Under the pieces are notes generated by a model, which searched no databases, had not been told where the DNA came from, and worked only from the letters and a program-made list of their open reading frames with translations. This document shows, in pieces, positions 9,077 through 19,597 of a DNA stretch of 64,000 nt (positions are counted from its first letter, which is position 1; every line of letters begins with the position of its first letter). Position numbers and translations under genes: made by a program. The stretch comes from Treponema sp. (GTDB lineage Bacteria > Spirochaetota > Spirochaetia > Treponematales > Breznakiellaceae): NCBI GenBank assembly GCA_009781635.1, contig WQXU01000002.1, forward strand, positions 62,001-126,000, read 5' to 3'.

Positions 9077-10435
9077 TTAAAATACAAGTTCCACTGCGCC
9101 TTTGGGCCTGATTCGCAAGGGTGTTACAGCTCCGGCGCCGAATATTTTTTCAATGCAGGCGTTATAGGCATTCATCGCATCCGCAGGAATAATAACCTGA
9201 ATGGTGCCGGCAAAACCGCCGCCGTGAACCCTGCACGCGCCGCGTAGTTTTTGTCTGCGGAAAAAATCTTTTGTTATTGCCAGAGCTGCGGCAACTCCCT
9301 GGCTTGATGGATTATTTGCAGGGTATACATTCTGCAAAAGTTTCCAGGAAGAGTCTCCCGATTCATTTGCCAAATCCAGGTATAAATTAAATAAATTTAT
9401 TTTTTCTGTTTTATCAATATTGTTTTCCATTTTTAACAAAACCCCTGTCATTGCATCTACTCTGGCGTTTTCATCAAAGAAATGAAGCGCTCTGAGCAAG
9501 GCCCTGTCTCCAAGGGATTTTCGCACTTCACCGGCCCTGTCAAAGACAGTTTCCCTGTCCAATTCTGCAAGAACTGATTTGCCGAAGAAAGCTGCAACTG
9601 CTTTCATTTCCGCCGGTATCGATGCATATTCAGAAGTTAGATCAGCATGGCTGCCGCCTGTATTAACTATGCAAAGAATATATCCTGCGGCGGAAATATC
9701 AAAATTAATCTGTTTAATAACAGGATCAAGAGTTTTATCCAATGCTGTCTGCGTAAAATCAATGGCCGCAGCGCCGCCGCAGGAGCAGGCTGCCTGATCC
9801 ATTAATCCGCATGGTTTTCCAAAATAGACATTTTCCGCAATCTGACCGATACGTGCAATTTCCAGCGCACTCAAACCTTTGCCGTAAAGCGAGTCAAATA
9901 TGCGGCCTATAAGCACTTCAACCGCCGCAGAAGATGAAAGGCCGGAGCCGGGAAGCACAGCCGATTCGGCGTTAGCTGAAAACCCGCCGGTATCAAAGCC
10001 GCGGCGGCGCAGCTCTGCGGCAATTCCTCTTATAAGGGCTTTTGCTGTTCCTGCTTCCTCTGGTTTTGGCTGCAGATCGGGCGCTCCTGAAAAGTCCGTC
10101 AGTTTTATACTTATATCCTGGAAACCTGCGGAACGGAAAAATACCGTGTTGTCATTTCGTTTTTGTACAATTGCAATGCAGTCCAATTGAATTGATGCAG
10201 CCAAGATTTTTCCGCAATTGTGATCCGTATGATTACCGGCAAGTTCGGTTCTTCCCGGAGCTGTAAATATGCGCAGAGGTTCTTCTGTTTTGGGAAAATA
10301 ACTGTCTTGCGTTCCCGGAATTAACGCTGCGTAACGCCGGCGCGCAGAATCAATTTCGTTCTCTCCGTATAATTCTCTGAATATTTGCGCAGCGCTTTTT
10401 GAATTTATTTTTTCCAAAAGACTGCCGCTAGTCAT
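9077..10435 (-). CDS. galK: Galactokinase
   Basis: A 452-residue GHMP-family sugar kinase that phosphorylates galactose to galactose-1-phosphate with ATP. The galactokinase signature is near residue 60 (GRTELAGNHTDHN), the ATP-binding glycine/serine motif is PGSGLSSSAAVEV, and a C-terminal GHMP motif reads GACRVHGGGFAGT. It is about 70 residues longer than the E. coli enzyme. The frame is open further upstream, but the ATG at 10435 is chosen because it overlaps the pgsA stop by eight bases, as in a coupled operon. It is the last gene of the murJ-der-pgsA-galK run, with tRNA-Thr downstream. The NHTDHN variant of the signature is seen in a subgroup of bacterial galactokinases, so another sugar substrate is possible. 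Confidence 0.85.
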   Translation of the reverse strand: MTSGSLLEKINSKSAAQIFRELYGENEIDSARRRYAALIPGTQDSYFPKTEEPLRIFTAPGRTELAGNHTDHNCGKILAASIQLDCIAIVQKRNDNTVFFRSAGFQDISIKLTDFSGAPDLQPKPEEAGTAKALIRGIAAELRRRGFDTGGFSANAESAVLPGSGLSSSAAVEVLIGRIFDSLYGKGLSALEIARIGQIAENVYFGKPCGLMDQAACSCGGAAAIDFTQTALDKTLDPVIKQINFDISAAGYILCIVNTGGSHADLTSEYASIPAEMKAVAAFFGKSVLAELDRETVFDRAGEVRKSLGDRALLRALHFFDENARVDAMTGVLLKMENNIDKTEKINLFNLYLDLANESGDSSWKLLQNVYPANNPSSQGVAAALAITKDFFRRQKLRGACRVHGGGFAGTIQVIIPADAMNAYNACIEKIFGAGAVTPLRIRPKGAVELVF

Positions 10436-11087
10436 TAATATGCAGCTCTTTTTTTGTTTTTTGATAGATATAAAGATAATCAATAAAAGATAAGACGGCG
10501 ATAACTACGGATATAATAAAAATAACAAGTGCGCCTGTCTTAACATACGGTAAAAGCGATTCATAAACAGCAAGCCTTTCAAGACTGACGGCGAGCAGGG
10601 CTGCGCCTACCGCAATAATATAGGCGAAAGTTTTTATTTTGCCGCCCATGCGCGCGCCAAGAGTAATGCCTTTTTTTAACATCAGATTGCGGATAAAAAG
10701 AATGCCAAACTCGCGGTAGATAACAAGTAAAAGTAAAATAGGAGGAATTATATTATCACCCCAAAGGCCGTCAATAATAAAACAGAGAAAGCAGGTTATT
10801 TGAACAAGGGTATCGGCAAAGGGATCAAAGAGTTTTCCGAAATCGCTTGTCTGCTTCAGCATACGGGCTGCAAGGCCGTCAAAATAATCAGTTAACTCGG
10901 AAACAATAAAAATAATCCAAAGCGCAGGTATTATCCATGCTGTCTGTGCGGCAAACAGCGAAGGATAAAAACGCGGTAAAAGATAGATAATAAAGAACAC
11001 AGGAGCAAGCATTATTCTGAAGAGAGTTAATTTATTTGCAAGATTAAAAACAGGAGTTTTATTTCCGCTGCCATTATTGGAATTCAT
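10428..11087 (-). CDS. pgsA: CDP-alcohol phosphatidyltransferase (PgsA type)
   Basis: A 219-residue integral membrane enzyme, probably making phosphatidylglycerophosphate from CDP-diacylglycerol and glycerol-3-phosphate. It carries the family's metal-binding motif of two aspartates, glycine, alanine and arginine followed by two more aspartates (TDYFDGLAAR, then GKLFDPFAD), and about five to six membrane helices. It lies 30 bases after der and overlaps galK by eight bases. Which alcohol it uses cannot be read from the motif, but the length and the D-x3-D spacing fit PgsA. Confidence 0.85.
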   Translation of the reverse strand: MNSNNGSGNKTPVFNLANKLTLFRIMLAPVFFIIYLLPRFYPSLFAAQTAWIIPALWIIFIVSELTDYFDGLAARMLKQTSDFGKLFDPFADTLVQITCFLCFIIDGLWGDNIIPPILLLLVIYREFGILFIRNLMLKKGITLGARMGGKIKTFAYIIAVGAALLAVSLERLAVYESLLPYVKTGALVIFIISVVIAVLSFIDYLYIYQKTKKELHIND

Positions 11088-11117
11088 ATTTTATTTTGGC
11101 TTGTAGCAGCGGATATG

Positions 11118-12464
11118 TCAAGAAGAACTTTTTATCTCAAGCAGAACAGGAACAAGTGAAAATCCAAGATCTTTGCGGATTTTGTTTCTTAAATAAGAAA
11201 CATATGAATCGCTTACCGCTCTTGTGCGTGATGTAAAAAAAATAAAATGCACAGGGCTGGAAGATTTTTGAATGGCATACTTTACTTTAAAACGGGTTCT
11301 GGGGCCGGAAGGCGGAGGATATTCCTGCAGCCATTTTTCCAGCGCCTGATTCAACTGGGATGTTCCTATAAAGGTGTTCAGCTGCGCATGCATTTTTACC
11401 GCAGCGCTTAAAATTTTGTCTACGCCTGTTCCTTCTTTTGCGCTGACAGGAATTATCGGCGCATATTCCATCTGTCCGAACTGAAAATGAATTTTATCTT
11501 CTGCTGTCTTAAAGGCGCTTTTTGTCTGAGGCATTGTGTCCCATTTGTTAAGCGCCATAATTATTCCCCTGCCTTTGTCATGCGCAAGAGCTGCAATTTT
11601 TTTGTCTTGATCAGAAAGTCCTTCTGCGGCATCTATCATCAATACAATAATATCAGCGTCATTAATTGTTTTTATCGCGCGGTTCACAGAATAGTATTCT
11701 ATATTTTCTGTCACCTTTGCCTTCCGCCGGATGCCTGCAGTGTCAAGAATAATAAATTCTCTGGACTTCCAGCGGAAGCGGCCTTCGACAGTATCCCTTG
11801 TTGTTCCGGGAATATCGCTTACGATGGATGTGTTTGCTCCAATCAGCCGGTTTGAAAGAGTTGATTTACCGGTATTGGGTTTTCCCAAAAGAGCAATGCG
11901 GATAAGCTTATTCTCTTCGCTGTCTTGCCGTATTTCTTCGACCCTGGAAAAATCAAGACGCCTTAATATTTCCTGCTGAAGTTCTCCGATATTATCGCCG
12001 TGTTCTGCGGAGATCATCAAAACTTTTTCAAATCCGAATGCAAGAACATTCCATGCATCTGCCTGATGCCTTCCGCCTTCGGTTTTGTTAACTGTAACTA
12101 TCAATTTTTTATGATACGGACGCAGAATTTTTATCAGTTCTTCGTCTTCGCTTGTTATCTCTCCGGCTTCAAGCAAAAGGACAACAAGGTCTGCTTTTTT
12201 AATTGCTTCAAGAGTTTTTTCTACAACCAGTTTGTCAATGCTGTCGCAGTCAGCAAGCTTGAAGCCGCCCGTGTCGATAAGGCGCAGAGGTTTTTCGTCA
12301 ATCAGGCATTCAGCTTCGACAGGGTCGCGCGTTACGCCGGGAGTAGGGTCTGTGATTGCCCTGCGTTTCCGCAGCAGCCGGTTAAAGAGAGTGGATTTTC
12401 CCACATTGGGACGCCCGGCCAGAACTACTGAAGGAAGATTTTTATATTTTATATTTAATGCCAT
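11118..12464 (-). CDS. der: Ribosome-assembly GTPase Der (EngA)
   Basis: A 448-residue protein with two tandem GTPase domains and a C-terminal KH-like domain, required for 50S subunit maturation. Domain 1 has GRPNVGKST, DTGG and NKTE. Domain 2 has GKPNTGKST, DTAG and NKWD. The KH-like end contains PSGPRTRFKVKY and FTSRTRAV. Length and domain order are typical. It starts ten bases after murJ ends. Confidence 0.97.
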   Translation of the reverse strand: MALNIKYKNLPSVVLAGRPNVGKSTLFNRLLRKRRAITDPTPGVTRDPVEAECLIDEKPLRLIDTGGFKLADCDSIDKLVVEKTLEAIKKADLVVLLLEAGEITSEDEELIKILRPYHKKLIVTVNKTEGGRHQADAWNVLAFGFEKVLMISAEHGDNIGELQQEILRRLDFSRVEEIRQDSEENKLIRIALLGKPNTGKSTLSNRLIGANTSIVSDIPGTTRDTVEGRFRWKSREFIILDTAGIRRKAKVTENIEYYSVNRAIKTINDADIIVLMIDAAEGLSDQDKKIAALAHDKGRGIIMALNKWDTMPQTKSAFKTAEDKIHFQFGQMEYAPIIPVSAKEGTGVDKILSAAVKMHAQLNTFIGTSQLNQALEKWLQEYPPPSGPRTRFKVKYAIQKSSSPVHFIFFTSRTRAVSDSYVSYLRNKIRKDLGFSLVPVLLEIKSSS

Positions 12465-12474
12465 GCTGCACTCC

Positions 12475-14085
12475 TTAATCAGACGTTCTTTTTCTGATCA
12501 TATTTATTATTCCTGTAAAGTATTTGTCTTTTACAAGCGCCAGCATGACCAGCCCAAGAGCAATATATACAATGGCGCATAATGCCAGAGGTATGCCGAA
12601 AGATACAATGCGCGCATGTCCTGCAAAAATAGCACGTAACACAGGAGAGAGAAAATAAACAGGAATAATTGCAAGGGCAGAAAGTATCAGTATCTTTAAA
12701 ATATAAAGCAGGGCAGGGCCTGCTACAGAACCTAATTTTATATTTGGGTTCCTGCCAAGAAAGACAATCAGAAGAATCGTGTTAACTGCGCTGGCTGCGG
12801 TCAGGGCAAAGGCGATGCCTGCTCCGCGGAATTGCCCGACTAAAACAGAGGCAAGGCTGATATTAACGGCAAAGGACAGAATACCCGCCAGAGTGGGAGA
12901 TTTGGTGTCGCTTTGCGCATAAAAAGCAGGAGCGATAATGCGGTTAAGCGCGATGAATAAAAGGCCAGGCATATGAAATGTAAAAGCTGCCATAGTAAGA
13001 GCAACTGAAGTTTCATCGAAACTATGGCTTTGAAATAAAAGCCGGATTAAACTCTGTCCTTCCATGAGCGCAAAGAAAGTAACAGGGATTGTTATAAGCG
13101 CAATTATATTTATGGAAGAAATTAACCTCTTGTTATAAATATCCCATCTGGAAGTTTTTGCATACTCTGTAAGGTTTGGAAGCAGTACTGTACCAATCGA
13201 AACTGCGAAAACGCCAAGAAACAATTCCTGAAGCCGCAGCGAATATTGAAGGCTGGATACAATTCCTTCGCCGGCTCTTCCTGCCAGGGCTGTAGAAACC
13301 AAATCATTTATTTGATAAGCCGCCATCCCTATAATTGTAGGACCAACAAGGCGCAGCGTTTTCCGGACGCCGGGGTTATTAAAAGCGCGTTTTAATCCGG
13401 TGATAAAAAAAGTCTGCCCGTTTTTTATAACAAACGGCAGTTGAATTGCAGCTTCAAGAAAACCGCCGATTAAAACGCCGGCTGCCATTGCCCGGGCCGG
13501 ATTTGCGGTATAGGGACTAAGCGCGTAGGCGCAAATAATGGTAGCAATATTTAATAATATTGGCGCTAAACCTGACGGAGTAAAAATGTGAAGGCTGTTT
13601 AAAACTCCCTGAAACAAGGCTGCAATCGAAATAAATCCAAGGAACGGAAACATTATCCTTGTAAGAAAAACAGTTTCATCAAATTCTTCTACCCCGAAAA
13701 TACGTACAAGCAGGGGAGCGGCAAGAATTCCCGCGCAAACAAATATTGTTACAATGAACGTAAGGAAGGTGAACATGCAGGACAGAAACTCCCGCACTTT
13801 TTCCCTGTTTGCTTCCAGCAGATATTCCTTAAAAGTGGGAATAAAGGCAACCGAGATGGAACCTTCCGCGAACAGGCGGCGGAATAAATTCGGAAGCAGG
13901 AAAGCCACAGAAAAAGCATCCGACAGCGCAGTAGTTCCAAGAAATCTTGCTTTTACCATCTCCCTTATAAGCCCGAGAATTCGTGATGCAAATGTAAGGA
14001 GTGATAAGGCTGATCCGTGACGGATAAGCGAAGCTGCCGTTTGAGGGGGTGGAGGTTGAGGATTTTGCATCTTCGGTTCTTCCAT
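12475..14085 (-). CDS. murJ: Lipid II flippase MurJ
   Basis: A 536-residue MOP-superfamily membrane protein that translocates lipid II for peptidoglycan synthesis. Features: a short proline-rich cytoplasmic N-terminus, then the family-typical start (SALSLLTFASRILGLIREM), the conserved AFSVAFLLPNLFRRLFAEG block with its arginines, and about 14 membrane helices. It heads the murJ-der-pgsA-galK run. A TATAAT box at about 14099-14104 lies 13 bases before the start codon. The gene is divergent from the plus-strand gene at 14249. Confidence 0.95.
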   Translation of the reverse strand: MEEPKMQNPQPPPPQTAASLIRHGSALSLLTFASRILGLIREMVKARFLGTTALSDAFSVAFLLPNLFRRLFAEGSISVAFIPTFKEYLLEANREKVREFLSCMFTFLTFIVTIFVCAGILAAPLLVRIFGVEEFDETVFLTRIMFPFLGFISIAALFQGVLNSLHIFTPSGLAPILLNIATIICAYALSPYTANPARAMAAGVLIGGFLEAAIQLPFVIKNGQTFFITGLKRAFNNPGVRKTLRLVGPTIIGMAAYQINDLVSTALAGRAGEGIVSSLQYSLRLQELFLGVFAVSIGTVLLPNLTEYAKTSRWDIYNKRLISSINIIALITIPVTFFALMEGQSLIRLLFQSHSFDETSVALTMAAFTFHMPGLLFIALNRIIAPAFYAQSDTKSPTLAGILSFAVNISLASVLVGQFRGAGIAFALTAASAVNTILLIVFLGRNPNIKLGSVAGPALLYILKILILSALAIIPVYFLSPVLRAIFAGHARIVSFGIPLALCAIVYIALGLVMLALVKDKYFTGIINMIRKRTSD

Positions 14086-14248
14086 AGTATTTATCCAGAT
14101 TATACGTTCCGGGCCTTATTTTCAACTATTGAAAAAGTTAAACAGATTTTATACTATAAGTTACACATTTGTTGCGCTATTTATTGTAAATTATTTTTTA
14201 AGGAGTCACCGGCCGTTTGACAGGTTAATTACTTTAAGGAATGGAATA

Positions 14249-14785
14249 ATGTTATCAGTTGAAACAGTAAGCAATTGTGACTCATCCAGAGCCAAGAGCG
14301 CGGCGTTTGCCCTTGCTACAGGCTGGGAAAATTATATGAACAGTAACAGCGATAAAATCAGCAGTTGCTTAAGCGAAATGAGGAAAACAGCCATTGATGT
14401 TATTTGTCAATTTAAATATGCCGACGATTCCGTTTACGACAGCCTGGAAAAATCATATATTAATAATTTAATATGCGCATCTCCGGATTATGAAGAAATA
14501 AAGAAATCACTGGACGCTCTGGCTGCGATAAACACCGACAAGGCTGTTAATTTGCTTTATGTGTTTTTACAGGGACTTCATCAGAAAAAGTTTATCGGCA
14601 TGTGGGGCCAAAGAGAAAATCAAATTTTTCCATGGGTTGTAAGCAGCCTTGGCGTAACAAAAATTACATCCAGAAATATATGGAACCTTCTTGTTGTTAT
14701 TTTCCGCAATGAAAAATATTCAGTAAAAGAACGCCTGCATGTTAAAGATGCTTTGGTTAAAATAAAAGCAGCCTTAAGCGCATAA
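14249..14785 (+). CDS. Uncharacterised helical protein
   Basis: A 178-residue protein that I do not recognise. The frame is open for 40 codons further upstream, but the ATG at 14249 has an AAGGA ribosome-binding site at a suitable distance and avoids a region that reads like untranslated leader. The sequence is alpha-helical, with short repeated helices (LDALAAINTDKAVNLLYVFL, then VKERLHVKDALVKIKAALS) that suggest a HEAT-like or armadillo-like fold. No signal peptide, membrane segment or catalytic motif is visible. It stands alone between divergent murJ and convergent groEL and is followed by a shared terminator. Confidence 0.65.
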   Translation: MLSVETVSNCDSSRAKSAAFALATGWENYMNSNSDKISSCLSEMRKTAIDVICQFKYADDSVYDSLEKSYINNLICASPDYEEIKKSLDALAAINTDKAVNLLYVFLQGLHQKKFIGMWGQRENQIFPWVVSSLGVTKITSRNIWNLLVVIFRNEKYSVKERLHVKDALVKIKAALSA

Positions 14786-14834
14786 TTGAAACTCTTTTAT
14801 ATTCATGTTTTATCCTCCAAATCTCCTGACAAAT

Positions 14835-14859
14835 AAGGCGGGCTTTTTACGCCCGCCTT
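14835..14859. terminator. Bidirectional terminator between the helical gene and groEL
   Basis: A perfect nine-base stem (AAGGCGGGC / GCCCGCCTT) with a seven-base loop, lying between two convergent genes. A short T-run follows it on the plus strand and TTATTT follows it on the minus strand. Confidence 0.8.
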
Positions 14860-14887
14860 TGTAATTACTGTAAGTTGTGCCTAGGGA

Positions 14888-16549
<1,662 letters not shown>

Positions 16550-16563
16550 TTATTTATAGAAAA

Positions 16564-16577
16564 GTTCAAACTTGAAC
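16564..16577 (-). promoter_or_regulatory. Inverted repeat upstream of groEL
   Basis: Six-base arms (GTTCAA / TTGAAC) separated by two bases, placed five bases upstream of a TATAAA box at 16553-16558 on the minus strand. It therefore overlaps the spacer and -35 zone of the groEL promoter. It does not match the CIRCE consensus. An operator role is inference. Confidence 0.35.
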
Positions 16578-16675
16578 CTGTTTATAAGCTATCAAATTAG
16601 CTTAATCTGGGCAATAGGGGTTGATTCTAAATTATAGGGAAGGGAAACTCTGCGTTCAATGAGCAAGGACGCTGA

Positions 16676-16909
16676 TTAATTTCCTTCTTTGGCAAGCGCA
16701 AAGACCAGCAATTCAGCCAAAGCAGCAGCTTCGCCTTCGGTCAGGGTGACCCCCTTGCCCATTTTTTCATGGTTTGGCGCCCAGTCCCTTACATCGAGTT
16801 TGGGAGCTCTTCCGCTCCATGACACAAGGTTCAGTTCCTTCTGCCAGCCGCTCTTTTCTGATGAGATAACACCGAAATGCTTAACAATTTCATAACTAAA
16901 ATTATCCAT
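16676..16909 (-). CDS. PC4/YdbC-family single-stranded nucleic-acid-binding protein
   Basis: A 77-residue protein with the bacterial YdbC pattern of the PC4 transcriptional-coactivator fold: an FSYEIVKHFGV strand, GWQKELNLVSW, then RDWAPNHEKMGKGVTL. The family forms dimers that bind single-stranded DNA or RNA, and its bacterial function is poorly defined. It lies about 145 bases upstream of groEL on the same strand. Confidence 0.8.
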   Translation of the reverse strand: MDNFSYEIVKHFGVISSEKSGWQKELNLVSWSGRAPKLDVRDWAPNHEKMGKGVTLTEGEAAALAELLVFALAKEGN

Positions 16910-17021
16910 AAAACAAGTCCTTTTTACTTTTTTTTGTAGTTATCTATAAAAAACAAGCTTTTTAAAAACTTATGTTTTAAACAGCCGCATCAACAAAATA
17001 TCAAAAAATTAAGAAACTGTC

Positions 17022-17050
17022 TTGAAAAACTGATGTCTTAAGTGTATACT
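17022..17050 (+). promoter_or_regulatory. Vegetative promoter of the lipoprotein/LysM operon
   Basis: TTGAAA (17022-17027), a 17-base spacer, then TATACT (17045-17050). It is followed by an AGGAGG ribosome-binding site at 17083, six bases before the start codon at 17094. Confidence 0.7.
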
Positions 17051-17093
17051 CATACCGAAGAAATTGAAATCCCAATTTAAATAAGGAGGGCTG

Positions 17094-18173
17094 ATGAAAA
17101 AAAATATCTTTTTTCTATTGTTAATACTGTCAGTAACTGTATTAATATGTATTTCCTGTGCGTCCACCCCGGATGCTCCCGGTGCTGGAGGCGCAACTGC
17201 TCCTGAAAGCAGCGGTGTGTATACCCATTTAGTCGGCGTATCTACAATGAATGCAGAAGCTGCCAGAAGGCGTGGGATTGATTTTACCGCTCCGGATTAT
17301 TTTCCAAGCGACTGGGAAAGTGTCGAGTCTCAATTTTCACATGCCAGGTCAATGCCTGAATCGACTGATGATGAAGTAATAGCGGCAGCCGCAGCTCTTG
17401 ATGCTGTAGCGCATGAATATGACGTTCTTTTTTGGAAAACAACTCCGCTTTATGCCCAGGCCAGAGAAGATGAAATTATGGAACACAGAGAACATATTGT
17501 TCACTCTGGATTTTCGGGAGTTTTTCCGCAATACTTAAAGAAGGCGGATGACATAGCTCTTGCTTCAAAGGCGCAATACGATGCTGGCGCTTACTATAAT
17601 GCCAGGGATCTTGCCGATGAAGCGCTGGTGGAATACGAAACTCTTCATTTGGGTTCCCGTGTATATGCAGCAAGACAGGAAATCGTCGATCGCGGTTTTA
17701 TTGAATATGACCCTGAGAATTTTTTAAGGGCCGATGAAATTGCAAGATCAGCGCTGACAGCTTATGAAGCCGGCAACAGGGAAACAGCGACGGCAAATGC
17801 AGAGGAAGCCCTGCTTCGTTACAACATAGTGCGTGAAAACGGGTGGACATCCTATGCTTCCGTACGCAGAGACGGAGCTGTCAAAGAAAGAGAGCTTGCT
17901 CTTGAGGAAAGAGCCAATGTCGCATCCCGTGAAACATACAGAGAAGCCGAGGTTTCTTTTAACCGCGCAGAAGAAAATCTGGCGGCAAGAAATTTCACTG
18001 CTGCAGGACTTGCATATATTGACGCAGAAGCGATGTTTGCAATTTCCAGAAAGGAAACAGTGGAAAGACGCCAAAGAGCGGAAGAAGCAATAAGACAGGC
18101 TGAAGAAAAGATTGGAGAGAGCAGTGAATCAGCTGTAGAAGCTGAAAGAATAATTGAAGGAGGTTCAAGATGA
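17094..18173 (+). CDS. Lipoprotein with TPR-like helical repeats
   Basis: A 359-residue exported lipoprotein: a hydrophobic signal peptide ends in a lipobox with the acylated cysteine at about residue 22 (ICISCAS). The mature part is helical, acidic and repetitive. At least three related segments combine a tyrosine, alanines and an EAL motif (YYNARDLADEAL, ETATANAEEALLRYN, FTAAGLAYIDAEAMF), reminiscent of TPR helices. The next gene has the same segments, and its start codon overlaps this stop (ATGA), so the two products probably act together in the envelope. No enzyme motif is visible. Function is unknown; a scaffold or peptidoglycan-associated role is a guess from the LysM partner. Confidence 0.75.
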   Translation: MKKNIFFLLLILSVTVLICISCASTPDAPGAGGATAPESSGVYTHLVGVSTMNAEAARRRGIDFTAPDYFPSDWESVESQFSHARSMPESTDDEVIAAAAALDAVAHEYDVLFWKTTPLYAQAREDEIMEHREHIVHSGFSGVFPQYLKKADDIALASKAQYDAGAYYNARDLADEALVEYETLHLGSRVYAARQEIVDRGFIEYDPENFLRADEIARSALTAYEAGNRETATANAEEALLRYNIVRENGWTSYASVRRDGAVKERELALEERANVASRETYREAEVSFNRAEENLAARNFTAAGLAYIDAEAMFAISRKETVERRQRAEEAIRQAEEKIGESSESAVEAERIIEGGSR

Positions 18174-18952
18174 GCCGTAAAGTATTCCTGGTTTTATTTA
18201 TATCCATGTTTGCAGCAGTTTCGGTATTCGCCGATCATGATTTTACAGAGCTGGATATACAAGTTCCTGTATTCAGGACCGTAACATTCTTCGCAGCGGC
18301 AGTTCCTGGCGGTGCGGAAAGTTCAATTCCGCAGACTATCAGCAACAATGAGTTTTATGTTGAAAGCCTGCGTTTGACAAGGCTTGCTCAGGAAACTTTT
18401 GAGTATGGCGATTACGATGCTTCCGCAAACTTTGCCGAAGAAGCAATCCGCTATGCGCAGCTTTCTGATGAGTATGTATCTGTTCAGCTGATCGCAGAAG
18501 CAAAACGTCTTTTGGATTGGGCGGACGCCAATGACATCCAGACAAGCCATGCCAATGATTACAACGAAAGCAAAGGATTTTATGATGTCAGCCTGATTGC
18601 GTATGCAAATGAAGAATGGGATGAATCAATTGCGAACGCGATTAACTCAATCGAAATTCTTGCAAGGCTGGAGTCCGGCAGAATTACGATGGGCGGTGAG
18701 CCGGCAGCAGGTCTTCCAAGGCAGTATACAGTCAGAACATGGGCCAACGAAAAAGATTGTCTGTGGAACATTGCAGCCTACCCATGGGTCTACGGAGATC
18801 CCTGGAGATGGAGAGAGCTTTACAATGCCAACAGATCCCGGATGCCCGATCCTAACAACCCGGATTTAATTGAACCCGGATTTGTTCTGGAAATTCCAAG
18901 CATAAGAGGCGAGGCCCGTCAGGGAATGTGGGATCCTCGGAGCAGCAGATAA
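18170..18952 (+). CDS. Secreted LysM-domain protein with helical repeats
   Basis: A 260-residue exported protein with an N-terminal signal peptide ending near residue 20 (SVFA). Two TPR-like helical segments related to those of the preceding lipoprotein (FEYGDYDASANFAEEAIRYA and WDESIANAINSIEI) are followed by a C-terminal LysM-type domain (from about residue 185: YTVRTW, CLWNIA, WRELYNANR, PGFVLEIP). LysM domains bind N-acetylglucosamine polymers, usually peptidoglycan. The start overlaps the previous stop, indicating coupling. Confidence 0.8.
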   Translation: MSRKVFLVLFISMFAAVSVFADHDFTELDIQVPVFRTVTFFAAAVPGGAESSIPQTISNNEFYVESLRLTRLAQETFEYGDYDASANFAEEAIRYAQLSDEYVSVQLIAEAKRLLDWADANDIQTSHANDYNESKGFYDVSLIAYANEEWDESIANAINSIEILARLESGRITMGGEPAAGLPRQYTVRTWANEKDCLWNIAAYPWVYGDPWRWRELYNANRSRMPDPNNPDLIEPGFVLEIPSIRGEARQGMWDPRSSR

Positions 18953-18994
18953 TTCCCCGGTAACTTGTCCGGCACCTGAATCCTTGGGCGCTGG

Positions 18995-19573
18995 ATGAGG
19001 TTTATTTTGAATAAAGATCATTTAATCTGGACAGAAAAAAGCCGTAGACAAGTTTTTGAAAGCAAGGTTTTTTCTGTTTGCGAATCTAATTGCAAATCAC
19101 CTGTTTCAAAACAAGAAAATGAGACTCTTCCCTTTACAGTTATCGAGGCAAAGGACTGGGCTATTGTAATTCCTGTTATAAAGACGGCGGAAGGAAAGAA
19201 ATTTCTAATGGTGTGGCAATGGCGGCATGGTTCCCAGGCTTTAAGCCTGGAATTCCCCGGCGGCGTTTTTGAAGGCGGCGAAAACCCGGAAGAAGCCGCC
19301 GCCAGAGAGTTATATGAAGAGACGGGTTATAAGCCGCAAAATATAAAAAAACTGGGAGAGTTTTCTCCCAATCCCGCTATAATGTCTAACAAGGTGCATT
19401 TTTTTCTTGCAGAAGATCTTCTGGATACCGGAAAACAAAAACTTGATAAGGATGAGTATGTTGATGTTGCCCTTGTTGATGCGGAAGAAGTAATTAAGGG
19501 AATGGGAAAACCTCCGTACATCCATGCGCTAATGGGAGCAGCTTTAAGCCTCTATAATGCAATACTTGAGTAA
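18995..19573 (+). CDS. NUDIX hydrolase, ADP-ribose pyrophosphatase-like
   Basis: A 192-residue cytoplasmic pyrophosphohydrolase. The NUDIX box is complete and in one piece (GGVFEGGENPEEAAA, then RELYEETGY), supplying the metal-binding glutamates. Length and the flanking WRHGSQALSLEFPGG resemble ADP-ribose pyrophosphatases, but the substrate is not fixed by sequence. It begins the plus-strand run that includes thyA, folA and mnmA, so nucleotide-pool housekeeping is plausible. No good ribosome-binding site precedes the ATG at 18995. Confidence 0.85.
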   Translation: MRFILNKDHLIWTEKSRRQVFESKVFSVCESNCKSPVSKQENETLPFTVIEAKDWAIVIPVIKTAEGKKFLMVWQWRHGSQALSLEFPGGVFEGGENPEEAAARELYEETGYKPQNIKKLGEFSPNPAIMSNKVHFFLAEDLLDTGKQKLDKDEYVDVALVDAEEVIKGMGKPPYIHALMGAALSLYNAILE

Positions 19574-19597
19574 TTTGAAAAAAGGCAGGACATATTA

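Noticed and set aside
9077-10483. Longer galactokinase start at 10483
   Set aside because: It would overlap pgsA by 56 bases with a hydrophobic, lysine-rich N-terminus foreign to the family; the ATG at 10435 gives an eight-base overlap.
11487-12431. Plus-strand frames opposite der
   Set aside because: Shadows of the two GTPase domains; no start signals and no family match.
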